From Shimia thalassica (GTDB lineage Bacteria; Pseudomonadota; Alphaproteobacteria; Rhodobacterales; Rhodobacteraceae), in contig NZ_CYTW01000003.1 in the NCBI RefSeq assembly GCF_001458215.1, positions 248,001-312,000 of the forward strand: 64,000 nucleotides of DNA. The letters run 5' to 3'. This document shows, piece after piece, positions 55,726 through 64,000 of this stretch (its first letter is position 1; each line of letters begins with the position of its first letter). The notes beneath the pieces were generated by a model. That model searched no databases. It was given only the letters and a program-made list of their open reading frames with translations, and had not been told where the DNA came from. A program made the translations under genes and the position numbers.

Positions 55726-56661
55726 ATGAAAATCGCCTTCCAAATGGACCCGATCGCGTCGGTCGATATTAACGCTGATAGTTCGTTCCGTATCGCCGAA
55801 GAGGCGCAGGCACGCGGCCATGAACTGTTCTACTATTCTCCTGACCATCTGGCCTATGAAGAGGGCGAGATTACAGCGGTCGGGCAGTTTATGACCCTGC
55901 GCCGTGAACAGGGCAACCATGTGGATCTGGGACCGGTGACACGGGTCAATCTCAAGGATTTTGATGTTGTCTGGCTGCGTCAGGATCCGCCGTTTGACAT
56001 GCATTATATCACGTCGACCCATCTGTTGGACCGGCTAAAGCCCGATACACTTGTGGTGAATGATCCGTTCTGGGTTCGCAATTACCCCGAAAAGCTTCTG
56101 GTGCTGGATTTCCCCGACCTGACGCCGCCGACCACCATCGCCCGCAACCTTGATACGATCAAAGCCTTCAAGGAAAAACATGGGGATGTGATCCTGAAGC
56201 CGCTTTACGGCAATGGCGGCGCTGGCGTGTTTCGTCTTGATGCGAACGACCGCAACCTGACGTCACTGCATGAACTGTTCACCGGCTTCAGCCGCGAGCC
56301 GCTGATCGTTCAGAAGTTCTTGCCGGATGTCAGCAATGGCGACAAGCGCGTGATCCTTGTGGATGGTGAACCCGTCGGCGCGATCAACCGCGTACCTGCT
56401 GCCGGAGAAACCCGCAGCAACATGCACGTTGGCGGGCGTCCTGAAAAAATCGGCCTGACCGAGCGTGATCTTGAAATCTGCGCCGCGATTGGTCCGCTTT
56501 TGAAAGAAAAGGGGCAGGTGTTTGTCGGAATTGACGTGATCGGTGACTATCTGACCGAAATCAACGTCACCTCTCCGACCGGCATTCAAGAGCTTGAGCG
56601 TTTCGATGGTGTCAACATCGCCGAGAAAATCTGGTTGGCGATCGAAGCCAAGCTGGCCTGA
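55726..56661 (+). CDS. gshB: Glutathione synthase
   Basis: Joins gamma-glutamylcysteine and glycine using ATP. The 311-residue ATP-grasp protein begins MKIAFQMDPIASVDINADSS. It shows RQDPPFDMHYI, ILKPLYGNGGAGVFR (ATP loop), VQKFLPDVSNGDKRVILVDG and the magnesium-binding EINVTSPTG near the end. Normal length. Glutathione also serves the GST-type and GFA-type genes elsewhere in this window. Confidence 0.97.
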   Translation: MKIAFQMDPIASVDINADSSFRIAEEAQARGHELFYYSPDHLAYEEGEITAVGQFMTLRREQGNHVDLGPVTRVNLKDFDVVWLRQDPPFDMHYITSTHLLDRLKPDTLVVNDPFWVRNYPEKLLVLDFPDLTPPTTIARNLDTIKAFKEKHGDVILKPLYGNGGAGVFRLDANDRNLTSLHELFTGFSREPLIVQKFLPDVSNGDKRVILVDGEPVGAINRVPAAGETRSNMHVGGRPEKIGLTERDLEICAAIGPLLKEKGQVFVGIDVIGDYLTEINVTSPTGIQELERFDGVNIAEKIWLAIEAKLA

Positions 56662-56669
56662 GTGTCGCA

Positions 56670-57596
56670 ATGGGATGGCGCAAATCTCTTTTGAATTCGA
56701 CCCTGCGTTTGATGGAAAAACCCCATCTGGCGCATGTGAAAAATCCTGCCTTTTTGCGCACATCCGCTGACTGGAAGGCGGCCCTTTGGTTCCGGCCGCC
56801 CTCTGGCACAGAGTTTCACAAACAGACCCTGTCGACGGACGCCGGCACTCTGGGCATCACTGTGTCCCGTTCCCCAAGTATGCGGGCGGGGCGGGTTGTG
56901 CTGTTTGCCCACGGCGGTGGCTATGTTTTTGGATCGCCGCGCACGCACCGTGCTTTGGTGGCGCAGCTGTGCCATCGTTTGGAATGCGAAGGGTGGATAC
57001 CTGATTATCGGCTTGCGCCAGAACATCCGTTTCCGGCGGCGCTCGACGATTTGCGGGCAACATATGACCACCTTGTGGAAAGCGGCACATCGCCCAAAGA
57101 CATCATTCTGGCCGGAGACAGTGCCGGAGGCGGTTTGGCTTTGGCACTGTTGCTGTCATTGCGCGAAGACAGCGCGCCCTTGCCTGCGGCGGTCGTGGCC
57201 TTTTCACCCTTGACGGATATGACATTTTCCGGTGCCAGCTTTTCCGAAAACCGTCGGTCTGATGTCCTGTTGCCTGCGCATCGTGCCAAGGATGCGGCCG
57301 AGATGTATCTAAAGGACTGCGATCCAAAGAACCCTAAAGTGTCACCGTTGTTCGGTGATTTCACGGGCGTGCCCCCGATCTATCTGGCTGCTGGAACAAC
57401 CGAAATACTGCGCGACGACACGCTGCGTCTGGTTGAAGTATTGAAGCAGCAAAACGTTGAAACGCAGCTCGAGCTTCAAGATGATTTGCCCCATGTCTGG
57501 CCTCTGTTTCACGGGTATTTGCCCGAGGCGGATCAGACGTTGGACCGGATTGCGGTCTGGGCTAAACCTCTTTTGTCATCTGAAGACGAAAGCTGA
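56670..57596 (+). CDS. Alpha/beta hydrolase, hormone-sensitive lipase type
   Basis: A 308-residue esterase-type protein. The oxyanion-hole HGGGY is at 81-85, and the nucleophile is S151 in GDSAGGG. A later Asp (GTTEILRDDTLR) and His (DDLPHVWPLF) complete the triad. This is the HSL/family IV lipase pattern. It starts eight bases after gshB, but no functional link is evident. Its 3' end overlaps the convergent yifB gene by 35 bases. Confidence 0.92.
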   Translation: MGWRKSLLNSTLRLMEKPHLAHVKNPAFLRTSADWKAALWFRPPSGTEFHKQTLSTDAGTLGITVSRSPSMRAGRVVLFAHGGGYVFGSPRTHRALVAQLCHRLECEGWIPDYRLAPEHPFPAALDDLRATYDHLVESGTSPKDIILAGDSAGGGLALALLLSLREDSAPLPAAVVAFSPLTDMTFSGASFSENRRSDVLLPAHRAKDAAEMYLKDCDPKNPKVSPLFGDFTGVPPIYLAAGTTEILRDDTLRLVEVLKQQNVETQLELQDDLPHVWPLFHGYLPEADQTLDRIAVWAKPLLSSEDES

Positions 57597-59076
57597 CAGC
57601 CTCGGCAACATGGGGTTTTCGGATATCCCGACTGGCTTCCAGATCGGCGATTGTCCGCGCCACGCGCAAGACGCGGTGATACCCTCGGGCCGACAATCCG
57701 AACTTTTCCGCAACCTTGAGCAAAAAGGCGCGGCCTTCTGCATCGGGTGCAGCGACGTCTTCGAGCGTGGCGCCGTGAATATCGGCGTTCACACGTATCC
57801 CGTCCGCCTCTGCGTAGCGCACGGTCTGAAGGTCTCGGGCCTTTTGGACGCGGGCGGCAACGGTTGCCGAGGTTTCGCCGTCCGCCGGAAGATCGAGATC
57901 GCGAAACCCGACAGGGGGTACTTCCAAACGCAGATCGATCCTGTCCATCAGGGGGCCGGATATCTTGCCAAGATAGTCCTCGCCACAATTGGGTGCGCGC
58001 GAACAGGCCTTGGCTGGATCATACATGTCTCCGCAACGGCACGGGTTGGCCGCCGCGATCAACATGAAACGACAGGGATAGCGCACATGTGCGTTAGCGC
58101 GTGCCACCATGACGTCTCCGGTCTCGATGGGTTGTCGCAGGGTTTCCAAGACGGCGCGCGAAAACTCGGGCAACTCGTCAAGAAACAGAACTCCATTGTG
58201 CGCGAGGCTGATTTCCCCGGGTTGCGCACGCCGCCCGCCGCCGACAATGGCCGCCATGCTGGCGGTGTGATGGGGTTCACGAAAGGGCCGGTTGCGCGAA
58301 ATGCCACCCTGATCCAACAGACCCGCAACCGAGTGTATCATGGAGGTTTCCAATGCTTCCTGCGGAGACAACGGCGGCAGGATCGTTGCCAAACGCGCGG
58401 CCAGCATTGATTTTCCCGACCCCGGACTGCCCAACATAAAAAAGTGATGGTTGCCCGCGGCCGCGATTTCCAACGCGCGCTTTGCACGCTCCTGGCCTTT
58501 GACATCCCGCAGGTCCTTATGGCCGGTTGCCGTCGTGATTTCGCCGGGTTGAGCGGCGGGCAAGGGCGATTGTCCCGTAAAATGACGCACCACATCCGCC
58601 AGAGATTTCGCACCGATCACCTGCGCATCGCCAACCCATGCGGCCTCTGCTCCGGACTCTTCCGGACAGAGCAGGGTCCGGTGTCCGGTGGCCGCCGTCA
58701 TGGCCGCTGGCAAGGCGCCCGAGACAGAAACAAGGGTGCCATCCAATGACAATTCGCCCAGAGAAACGGTTGCTTCGGCGGCGTCCTCCGGAATGATCTG
58801 CAAAGCCGCCAGCAAGGCGACAGCAACAGGCAGGTCAAAGTGGCTTCCTTCCTTTGGGAGGTCCGCAGGCGACAGGTTGATCGTGATCCGTTTCGAAGGC
58901 AGGGCAATCGCCATTGAGTTCAGGGCGGCACGAACCCGATCTCTTGCTTCGGACACGGCTTTGTCAGGAAGGCCCACGATGGAAAAAGCCGGCAACCCCG
59001 CTGTGACCGAACATTGCACCTCGACCTGATGTGCCTCGACCCCCTCAAAAGCGACTGTATACGCGCGCGCGACCAT
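57562..59076 (-). CDS. comM: YifB/ComM family AAA+ (Mg-chelatase-like) ATPase
   Basis: A 504-residue AAA+ protein: N-terminal Lon-like domain (VSEARDRVRAALNSMAIALPSKRI), Walker A GSPGSGKSMLA around residue 220, Walker B VLFLDELPEF, and a C-terminal Mg-chelatase-like domain. ComM of Vibrio and Haemophilus is a branch-migration helicase in natural transformation; many non-competent bacteria carry this gene too. The CoiA-like gene at 7429 is the only other competence-type gene here. Confidence 0.9.
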   Translation of the reverse strand: MVARAYTVAFEGVEAHQVEVQCSVTAGLPAFSIVGLPDKAVSEARDRVRAALNSMAIALPSKRITINLSPADLPKEGSHFDLPVAVALLAALQIIPEDAAEATVSLGELSLDGTLVSVSGALPAAMTAATGHRTLLCPEESGAEAAWVGDAQVIGAKSLADVVRHFTGQSPLPAAQPGEITTATGHKDLRDVKGQERAKRALEIAAAGNHHFFMLGSPGSGKSMLAARLATILPPLSPQEALETSMIHSVAGLLDQGGISRNRPFREPHHTASMAAIVGGGRRAQPGEISLAHNGVLFLDELPEFSRAVLETLRQPIETGDVMVARANAHVRYPCRFMLIAAANPCRCGDMYDPAKACSRAPNCGEDYLGKISGPLMDRIDLRLEVPPVGFRDLDLPADGETSATVAARVQKARDLQTVRYAEADGIRVNADIHGATLEDVAAPDAEGRAFLLKVAEKFGLSARGYHRVLRVARTIADLEASRDIRKPHVAEAVSFRLQMTKEV

Positions 59077-59185
59077 GTCCCATCCTCGTTAAACCCTGCC
59101 AAAGTCTTAACGAAACATGGTTATCAATCTGTAAACGGGAGAAGGCAGGCCCTATGTGCAGGAAACACCGAGGGCCTGTTCTGTC

Positions 59186-60061
59186 TTAGGCGTTCACCAA
59201 CGCCATAAACGCTGGCCAGGCTTCTGGATCGGCCACGGTTTTATCTCGGCAAATTGGATTGCAAAACCCGAACCTGCGCCCTTTGAATTCCAATACATCT
59301 GTCACCGCTTTGCCAGAGTAGGGGCATCTGTCGTTTTCGGCGTCGGTCCCCGAAACGGCGTGTGCTTCCAGCGGGCTCGGTCCCGGCCAATCCACAACGT
59401 CAAAGGGTTTGGCGTACCGTGTCAAAGTCTCGCCTTGAACAAGCCCCATCGCGCGCCATTGCCGGAAAGACCTGTCCGCCAGATGTGTTGCGACATAGGC
59501 TTTGGCCAAGTCACTCATCGGCAGGTCATAGCCCGCCAACCTCGCGGCGACCGGCGCAAAAAACGCATCCGCAGCGGAATATGTGCCAAACAACCAGGGG
59601 CCTTCTTCCTGGCGCGTTGCGTGGGCATGGGCCCAAAGCGTTTCCAAACGTGCGACATCTGCCAGAACCGCTTCTGACGGAGAGGTGTCTGTAAAGGCGA
59701 TGCGTAAATTCATGGGGCAGTCGCCGCGCAATGCGGCAAAGCCAGAGTGCATTTCGGTTGTCATGCTGCGTGCTGTGGCGCGGTCGCTTGGGGCGCTGGG
59801 CCAAAGACCCGCATCCGGGTGACGCGAGGCCAGCTCTTCTACAATCGCCAGAGATTCCGAAACGATCGCACCATCAGGCATCACAACAGTCGGCACGGTT
59901 TTGGCAGGTGCATAGGTCGCCAACTGGTCGGCAACCGATGTGTTCGACGCGAAATCCAGAAAAACGGATTTGGTCTTGATTCCGAATTTTGCAAACAACA
60001 ACCATCCCCGAAGGGACCACGAAGAATAGGCGTAATCGCCAAGAATCAGTGTATAAGACAT
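59186..60061 (-). CDS. Glutathione S-transferase fused to a C-terminal YHS-like cysteine motif
   Basis: A 291-residue protein. Residues about 1-85 form the thioredoxin-like GST domain (LILGDYAYSSWSLRGWLLFAK, KTVPTVVMPDGAIVSES), and about 95-215 the helical GST domain. The C-terminal 45 residues carry CPYSGKAV and FGFCNPICRDKTVADPEAW, a metal-ribbon pattern resembling YHS domains. The ATG at 60061 gives the expected GST N-terminus. It lies 58 bases after the histidine phosphatase gene in the same direction. Its role is probably detoxification or a redox/metal function; substrates are unknown. Confidence 0.82.
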   Translation of the reverse strand: MSYTLILGDYAYSSWSLRGWLLFAKFGIKTKSVFLDFASNTSVADQLATYAPAKTVPTVVMPDGAIVSESLAIVEELASRHPDAGLWPSAPSDRATARSMTTEMHSGFAALRGDCPMNLRIAFTDTSPSEAVLADVARLETLWAHAHATRQEEGPWLFGTYSAADAFFAPVAARLAGYDLPMSDLAKAYVATHLADRSFRQWRAMGLVQGETLTRYAKPFDVVDWPGPSPLEAHAVSGTDAENDRCPYSGKAVTDVLEFKGRRFGFCNPICRDKTVADPEAWPAFMALVNA

Positions 60062-60119
60062 AAGACGCAGCCTAGCGCAGCCTTGCGTATCATCAAAATC
60101 ACTATTTTTGCGATATTCA

Positions 60120-60695
60120 TCACAAAACTTGATTGATGACCTCCGCTCCCCAGTCCGGTTGGGTCCGGATGGTTGATACCGAAAGGTTGTCGATCTTGTG
60201 GCCAAAAGCCTGCGCACCGGACATGCCTTCAGCCCGTGCAATCTGGGTCAGGATCGCGCCGAAATGGGCGACGATGACCAGATCGCGATCTTGATGGGTA
60301 TTCATAAGCCGATCCACCGCACCGGAAACACGCGCGACAACGGCGTTCCAGCTTTCGCCTCCGGGCGCGGCAACGTCACCGGGTGTTTCCCAAAAGGCGC
60401 GTACATGATCGGGATCAGAGTCATTAACCTCGACCCAACGTTTCAATTCCCATTCGCCAAAGTGGATTTCCCGCAAGTCTGGATCATGAGGCAGCCTGTC
60501 GCGCCCGTTCTGGATGGCGTCAGCCGTGTGTACGGCGCGGATCAGGTCTGAACTAATAACCAAGGCGTCTTCCGGCAGGTGCTGCGCCAATCGCGCAATC
60601 GCTGCAGTATCCGACAGATCTGCGGGCAGGTCTGACCAGCCGACCATCGATTTGGCATGCGTGGGCCCGTGGCGCACCAGAAACAAGCGACTCAT
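60120..60695 (-). CDS. Histidine phosphatase family protein (possible alpha-ribazole phosphatase)
   Basis: A 191-residue phosphoglycerate-mutase-fold phosphatase: catalytic LVRHGPTHA at residues 6-14, second histidine in IVAHFGAIL, and the acidic HFGEWELKRW motif. Its ATG overlaps the stop of cobU (ATGA). That partnership with a cobinamide kinase gene suggests CobC-like removal of phosphate in the nucleotide-loop assembly of cobalamin, though generic phosphatase activity is also possible. Confidence 0.85.
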   Translation of the reverse strand: MSRLFLVRHGPTHAKSMVGWSDLPADLSDTAAIARLAQHLPEDALVISSDLIRAVHTADAIQNGRDRLPHDPDLREIHFGEWELKRWVEVNDSDPDHVRAFWETPGDVAAPGGESWNAVVARVSGAVDRLMNTHQDRDLVIVAHFGAILTQIARAEGMSGAQAFGHKIDNLSVSTIRTQPDWGAEVINQVL

Positions 60696-61213
60696 GGTAA
60701 TTGTCCTTTCAAGGTCATGGGCAGGCCGGCAACAACAAACACAGCCAGATCCGAAGCCGCAGCAAGACGTTGGTTCAGCTTTCCCTGTGCATCACGAAAC
60801 TGGCGTGCCAGTTTGTTATCAGGAACGATGCCCATGCCGACTTCGTTTGAAACCATCACAACACGTCCCTTGCACGCGGCAAGCGCCGACAAAAGGGCAT
60901 CGGTCTGCGCATCAATGTTGTGGTCGGCCAGCATATGATTGGTCAGCCACATGGTGGCACAGTCAAAAAGAACAACTTCTCCGGATTTAATGCCGTGCAA
61001 TGCGGTCACGGCATCCAAAGGGCACTCGATGGTGTGCCAGCCGTCCCCCCGCATGGTTAAATGGGCGTCAACCTTCTTGCGCATTTCGTCGTCAAACACT
61101 TGCGATGTTGCGATATAAACGCGGTCCGCCTCGCTCTGAAATACGAGCTTTTCTGCAAAGGCGGATTTTCCGGAAGAGGCGCCCCCAAGCACAAAGGTCA
61201 AATGCGGCAGCAT
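60692..61213 (-). CDS. cobU: Adenosylcobinamide kinase / guanylyltransferase
   Basis: Bifunctional CobU/CobP enzyme that phosphorylates adenosylcobinamide and then adds GMP. The 173-residue P-loop protein has LVLGGASSGKSAFAE-like FVLGGASSGKSAFAE (residues 7-21), the VYIATSQVFDDEM site and VVMVSNEVGMGIVP. It supports the supply of adenosylcobalamin needed by ethylmalonyl-CoA mutase in this window. It is the first gene of a cobU-phosphatase-GST group and divergent from rpoH across 80 bases. Confidence 0.94.
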   Translation of the reverse strand: MLPHLTFVLGGASSGKSAFAEKLVFQSEADRVYIATSQVFDDEMRKKVDAHLTMRGDGWHTIECPLDAVTALHGIKSGEVVLFDCATMWLTNHMLADHNIDAQTDALLSALAACKGRVVMVSNEVGMGIVPDNKLARQFRDAQGKLNQRLAAASDLAVFVVAGLPMTLKGQLP

Positions 61214-61231
61214 ATTTTTTCCAGTCGAAAG

Positions 61232-61260
61232 TGATCCAATCCGGCGCAGGGTGCGTAATT
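61232..61260 (+). promoter_or_regulatory. Sigma-E-like promoter of rpoH
   Basis: TGATCC at 61232-61237, an 18-base spacer, then TAATT at 61256-61260. As I recall it, the R. sphaeroides sigma-E (ChrR-controlled) consensus is TGATCC-N18-TAAGA, and rpoH2 is one of its targets. It lies 34 bases before the start codon in the divergent gap. Confidence 0.65.
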
Positions 61261-61293
61261 CCTATCAAGATCGCAAGTGGGAAGGAGACCAAC

Positions 61294-62172
61294 ATGAGCC
61301 TGCAATCACCTCAGACGTCACAAATGACGCGTCGCATGATGCGCGCAGAGATGCTGGATGCCGAGACAGAACAAGAGCTGGCTCGGGCGTGGCGCGACAA
61401 GCGCGACCACGCAGCAATGCATCGCCTGGTCCAAGCCTACATGCGTCTGGCCATATCAATGGCATCAAAATTTCGACGCACCGGCGTGTCGCAATCGGAT
61501 CTGATCCAAGAGGCCTCTCTCGGGTTGATGAAAGCGGCAGATAAATTCGACCCTGATCGCGGGGTGCGCTTTTCAACCTATGCTGTGTGGTGGATTCGTG
61601 CAGGCCTTCAGGACCACGTGATGCGGAATTGGTCCTTGGTCCGAACGGGATCAACGACATCGCAAAAGTCGCTGTTCTTTAATCTGCGCCGTGTGCGCGC
61701 ACAGCTTGAACGCGAAGCGATGGCAAACGGAGAGCATCTCGACAGCCACCAGATGTGTGAACGTATGGCGTCCGAGATCGGAGTGTCGCTGGCTGATACG
61801 CAAATGATGATGGGGCGCCTGTCGGGCGCGGATGCATCGCTGAACGCTCAGCAATCTACCGAAGAAAGCGGCCGTGAGTGGATCGAACTTCTGGAAGATG
61901 AAAACGCACAAGGCGCTGAAACTGTCGAGTTGAGCCACGATGAATCCTACCTCAAGGGGCAGCTTCATTTGGCGATGGATCAGCTGAACGAACGCGAAAA
62001 ATATATCCTGCGCGAGCGGCGCCTGAATGAAGAACCGCGCACATTGGCAAGCATCGGTGACGAAATGGCGCTCTCCAAAGAGCGCGTGCGCCAACTCGAG
62101 GTCAGCGCGTTCACAAAGATGCGTTCGGCCCTTGAGCGGCAGGGGGTAGGGGTGCATGACTTGGTGTCATGA
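61294..62172 (+). CDS. rpoH: RNA polymerase sigma factor RpoH (RpoHII-like)
   Basis: A 292-residue sigma-32 family factor. Region 2 has LIQEASLGLMKAADKFDPDRG and STYAVWWIRA. The RpoH box is TSQKSLFFNLRR. Region 4 ends with ASIGDEMALSKERVRQLEVSAF. GGAAGGAG precedes the ATG at 61294. The TGATCC-N18-TAA promoter upstream suggests it is the second RpoH of the lineage, controlled by sigma-E during singlet-oxygen stress, rather than the general heat-shock RpoHI. Its stop overlaps the chaN start. Confidence 0.93.
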   Translation: MSLQSPQTSQMTRRMMRAEMLDAETEQELARAWRDKRDHAAMHRLVQAYMRLAISMASKFRRTGVSQSDLIQEASLGLMKAADKFDPDRGVRFSTYAVWWIRAGLQDHVMRNWSLVRTGSTTSQKSLFFNLRRVRAQLEREAMANGEHLDSHQMCERMASEIGVSLADTQMMMGRLSGADASLNAQQSTEESGREWIELLEDENAQGAETVELSHDESYLKGQLHLAMDQLNEREKYILRERRLNEEPRTLASIGDEMALSKERVRQLEVSAFTKMRSALERQGVGVHDLVS

Positions 62173-62969
62173 GACACCTGATTCTTGCGATCGCCCTTAC
62201 CTGTGCCCCAGCATGGGCAGATGAGATCACGCCCGATCTGATCGCCGACATGCCCCCTGTAGATATTTTGTACCTCGGAGAGTTGCACGACAATCCTTGG
62301 CATCATGAAACACAGGCCGAAGTGGTCTCTGCTTTGGCTCCGTCTGCCATGGTGTTCGAAATGGTGACGCCCGAAGTAGCAGAGGGCGTGACCGGCGACC
62401 TTTTGACGGACAAAGCTGCCCTGCGAACGGCGCTCGACTGGGACAACAGCGGCTGGCCCAGCTTTGATATGTATTACCCGATCTTTGCCGCCTCGGCCGG
62501 TGCCAAGGTGTACGGCGCTCAGGTTCCACGCGCGGATGTGCGTGCCGCGATCATGGGCGAAGACATCGCCAAAGGCTTTGGTGACGGCGCGGCGCAATTT
62601 GGTCTGCTCGATGATTTGCCGATGGAAGAACAGCAAGCGCGGGAATCAAAACAGTTCGAGGCACATTGCAACGCGCTTCCTGAATCGATGCTGCCCGGCA
62701 TGGTTTTAGGTCAACGGTTGCGCGACGCAACGCTGGCGCGGGAAATCACCCGTGCCCACATGGAAACCGGCGGTCCTGTGATCGTGATTACAGGAAACGG
62801 CCATGCTCGATTGGACTGGGGCGCGCCTCGTCTGGTGTCTGCGGATCTGTCACAGCGCAGCATTGCACAGTTGGAACACCAACCCGACGAGAGTGTTCCG
62901 TATGACTTTTTCGTCGTGACACAGGCGGCAGAGCGGGAAGACCCCTGCAACGCCTTCAAAAAGAACTAG
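62169..62969 (+). CDS. ChaN-family haem-binding protein
   Basis: A 266-residue secreted protein with a signal peptide (MRHLILAIALTCAPAWA) and the ChaN domain: VDILYLGELHDNPWHHE, GWPSFDMYYPIF and VIVITGNGHARLDWG, which hold the conserved histidines and aspartates. ChaN proteins bind haem in some bacteria; others look like hydrolases. There is no lipobox cysteine at the signal end, so it is probably soluble. It overlaps rpoH by four bases (ATGA) and is therefore expected to be expressed with it under stress. Confidence 0.85.
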   Translation: MRHLILAIALTCAPAWADEITPDLIADMPPVDILYLGELHDNPWHHETQAEVVSALAPSAMVFEMVTPEVAEGVTGDLLTDKAALRTALDWDNSGWPSFDMYYPIFAASAGAKVYGAQVPRADVRAAIMGEDIAKGFGDGAAQFGLLDDLPMEEQQARESKQFEAHCNALPESMLPGMVLGQRLRDATLAREITRAHMETGGPVIVITGNGHARLDWGAPRLVSADLSQRSIAQLEHQPDESVPYDFFVVTQAAEREDPCNAFKKN

Positions 62970-63049
62970 GCCCCCGCGTCATTGCATTGCTTGTTTGTGG
63001 GGCGTCCTGCGCATAAGTTCGGATCATCTTTTCTCAGACGGGCGCCAAG

Positions 63050-64000
63050 ATGCTGACAGATAAACGCATTCTTCTGATCATCGGAGGTGGCATTGCCGCC
63101 TTTAAATCCCTTGACCTGATCCGTCGGTTGCGCGAGCGCGGCGCTTGGGTGACACCCGTTTTGACAAAGGCGGGCGCGGAATTCGTCACCCCCTTGTCTG
63201 TCTCTGCATTGGCAGGAGAAAAGGTATATCGTGATCTTTTCGACCTGATGGACGAAGCAGAAATGGGGCATATCCAGTTGTCCCGATCGGCTGATCTGAT
63301 TGTGGTTGCGCCGGGAACCGCCGATTTCATGGCAAAAATGGCAACTGGAAGCGCCAATGATCTGGCATCGACGCTTGTTCTTGCCACGGATACGCCTGTG
63401 TTGGTGGCGCCGGCAATGAACGTCCGTATGTGGGATCATCCGGCCACGCGCCGGAATGTGTCGACCCTGCGTGGTGATGGCATCATGTTTGTCGGCCCGA
63501 ACGAGGGCGATATGGCCTGTGGGGAATATGGTCCGGGTCGGATGTCCGAGCCTCTTGAAATCGTCGCGGCCATTGAAACGGCATTGGCAGAAGGCCCGTT
63601 AACAGGACGCCGTATTCTCGTGACGTCGGGACCGACCCATGAACCCATTGATCCCGTGCGCTATATTGCGAACCGGTCTTCAGGTGCCCAAGGCACGGCG
63701 CTTGCGCGTGCGCTGACCTCGATGGGCGCGGATGTAGTGTTTGTAACGGGGCCGGCTGATGCGGATCGCCCTGTGGGGGCCCATGTTGTCGAAGTTGAAA
63801 CCGCGGCAGAAATGCTCGAAGCGGTTCAGGTTGTTCTGCCTGTCGATGCGGCGATTTTCGCGGCTGCGGTTGCGGACTGGCGCGTGGCAACGGCCTCTGA
63901 CAGCAAGATCAAAAAACAGGCTGGCGCGCTGCCATCGCTCGATTTCGCCGAAAACCCTGACATTCTGGCGACAGTGAGTCAGATGACAGAAGGGCGCCCG
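63050..64000 (+). CDS. coaBC: Bifunctional phosphopantothenoylcysteine decarboxylase / synthase (partial, 3' end outside window)
   Basis: Two consecutive steps of coenzyme A synthesis. About 317 codons are visible. The N-terminal CoaC flavoprotein domain shows IIGGGIAAFKSLDLIRRL, the substrate histidine region MGHIQLSRSADLIVVAP and PAMNVRMWDHPATRRN. The CoaB domain begins at about residue 185 with RRILVTSGPTHEPIDPVRY and the IANRSSGAQG nucleotide loop. The window ends inside the CoaB domain. It starts 80 bases after chaN. CoA demand by the acyl-CoA pathways here is high, but the linkage is probably incidental. Confidence 0.95.
   Translation, partial: MLTDKRILLIIGGGIAAFKSLDLIRRLRERGAWVTPVLTKAGAEFVTPLSVSALAGEKVYRDLFDLMDEAEMGHIQLSRSADLIVVAPGTADFMAKMATGSANDLASTLVLATDTPVLVAPAMNVRMWDHPATRRNVSTLRGDGIMFVGPNEGDMACGEYGPGRMSEPLEIVAAIETALAEGPLTGRRILVTSGPTHEPIDPVRYIANRSSGAQGTALARALTSMGADVVFVTGPADADRPVGAHVVEVETAAEMLEAVQVVLPVDAAIFAAAVADWRVATASDSKIKKQAGALPSLDFAENPDILATVSQMTEGRP

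Overview
The window looks like a chromosomal segment of a marine alphaproteobacterium of the order Rhodobacterales (Roseobacter type). The reasons are the gene content and order: a suc-mdh-sdh TCA block interleaved with ethylmalonyl-CoA pathway genes (malyl-CoA thioesterase, mesaconyl-CoA hydratase, ethylmalonyl-CoA mutase, crotonyl-CoA carboxylase/reductase), a LuxR/LuxI pair, a two-lipoyl-domain SucB, and an RpoH-type sigma factor behind a TGATCC promoter. From memory this resembles the Rhodobacter sphaeroides ccr-ecm-suc-mdh-mcl2-mch-sdh neighbourhood. Species cannot be named from the sequence alone.

Layout. 1-6896 (minus): sucC-sucD-small membrane protein-sucA-sucB (sucB cut by the window edge). 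7429-9552: a lower-GC accessory patch with a CoiA-like protein and a divergent membrane protein / Crp-family regulator pair. 9721-15063: mdh, a SHOCT lipoprotein, a TauE-type exporter, a small secreted protein, then mcl2-nnrU-DUF1737-mch. 15441-19713: sdhCDA, a sulfotransferase-like gene, then sdhB. 19735-25932: an RTX protein, a 52-residue protein, a DUF1989 protein, an SHMT-like enzyme with a divergent LysR regulator, and deoD. 26072-31149: ecm, an acyltransferase and ccr. 31390-35305: a small protein, luxR, luxI, a RecD-like helicase and an SDR. 35329-42341 (minus): a TauE / TIGR02186-like pair and a BMP-type nucleoside ABC importer carrying an NTF2-like gene. 42520-50350: rimI, tsaB, GFA, nfu, usp, ilvE, trpS, a degenerate rhomboid, hdeD and murJ. 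50347-64000: glnD, lppC, rsmI, yraN, gshB, a hydrolase, yifB, a GST-YHS fusion, a histidine phosphatase, cobU, rpoH, chaN and partial coaBC.

How it fits together. Ccr, Ecm, Mch and Mcl2 assimilate C2 units through ethylmalonyl-CoA, delivering glyoxylate/malate and succinyl-CoA to the adjacent TCA enzymes. Ecm needs adenosylcobalamin, and cobU lies in the same window. The sucC and sdhC operons share paired GTGATCAC palindromes about 110-145 bp upstream of the first start codon, pointing to one common regulator. rpoH-chaN carries a promoter resembling the Rhodobacter sigma-E (singlet oxygen) class. No complete mobile element, CRISPR array, tRNA or rRNA was found. The most noteworthy leads are the shared TCA operator, the sigma-E-like rpoH promoter, the rhomboid lacking both catalytic residues, the sulfotransferase gene inside the sdh operon, and the unannotated small proteins coupled to sucA and luxR.
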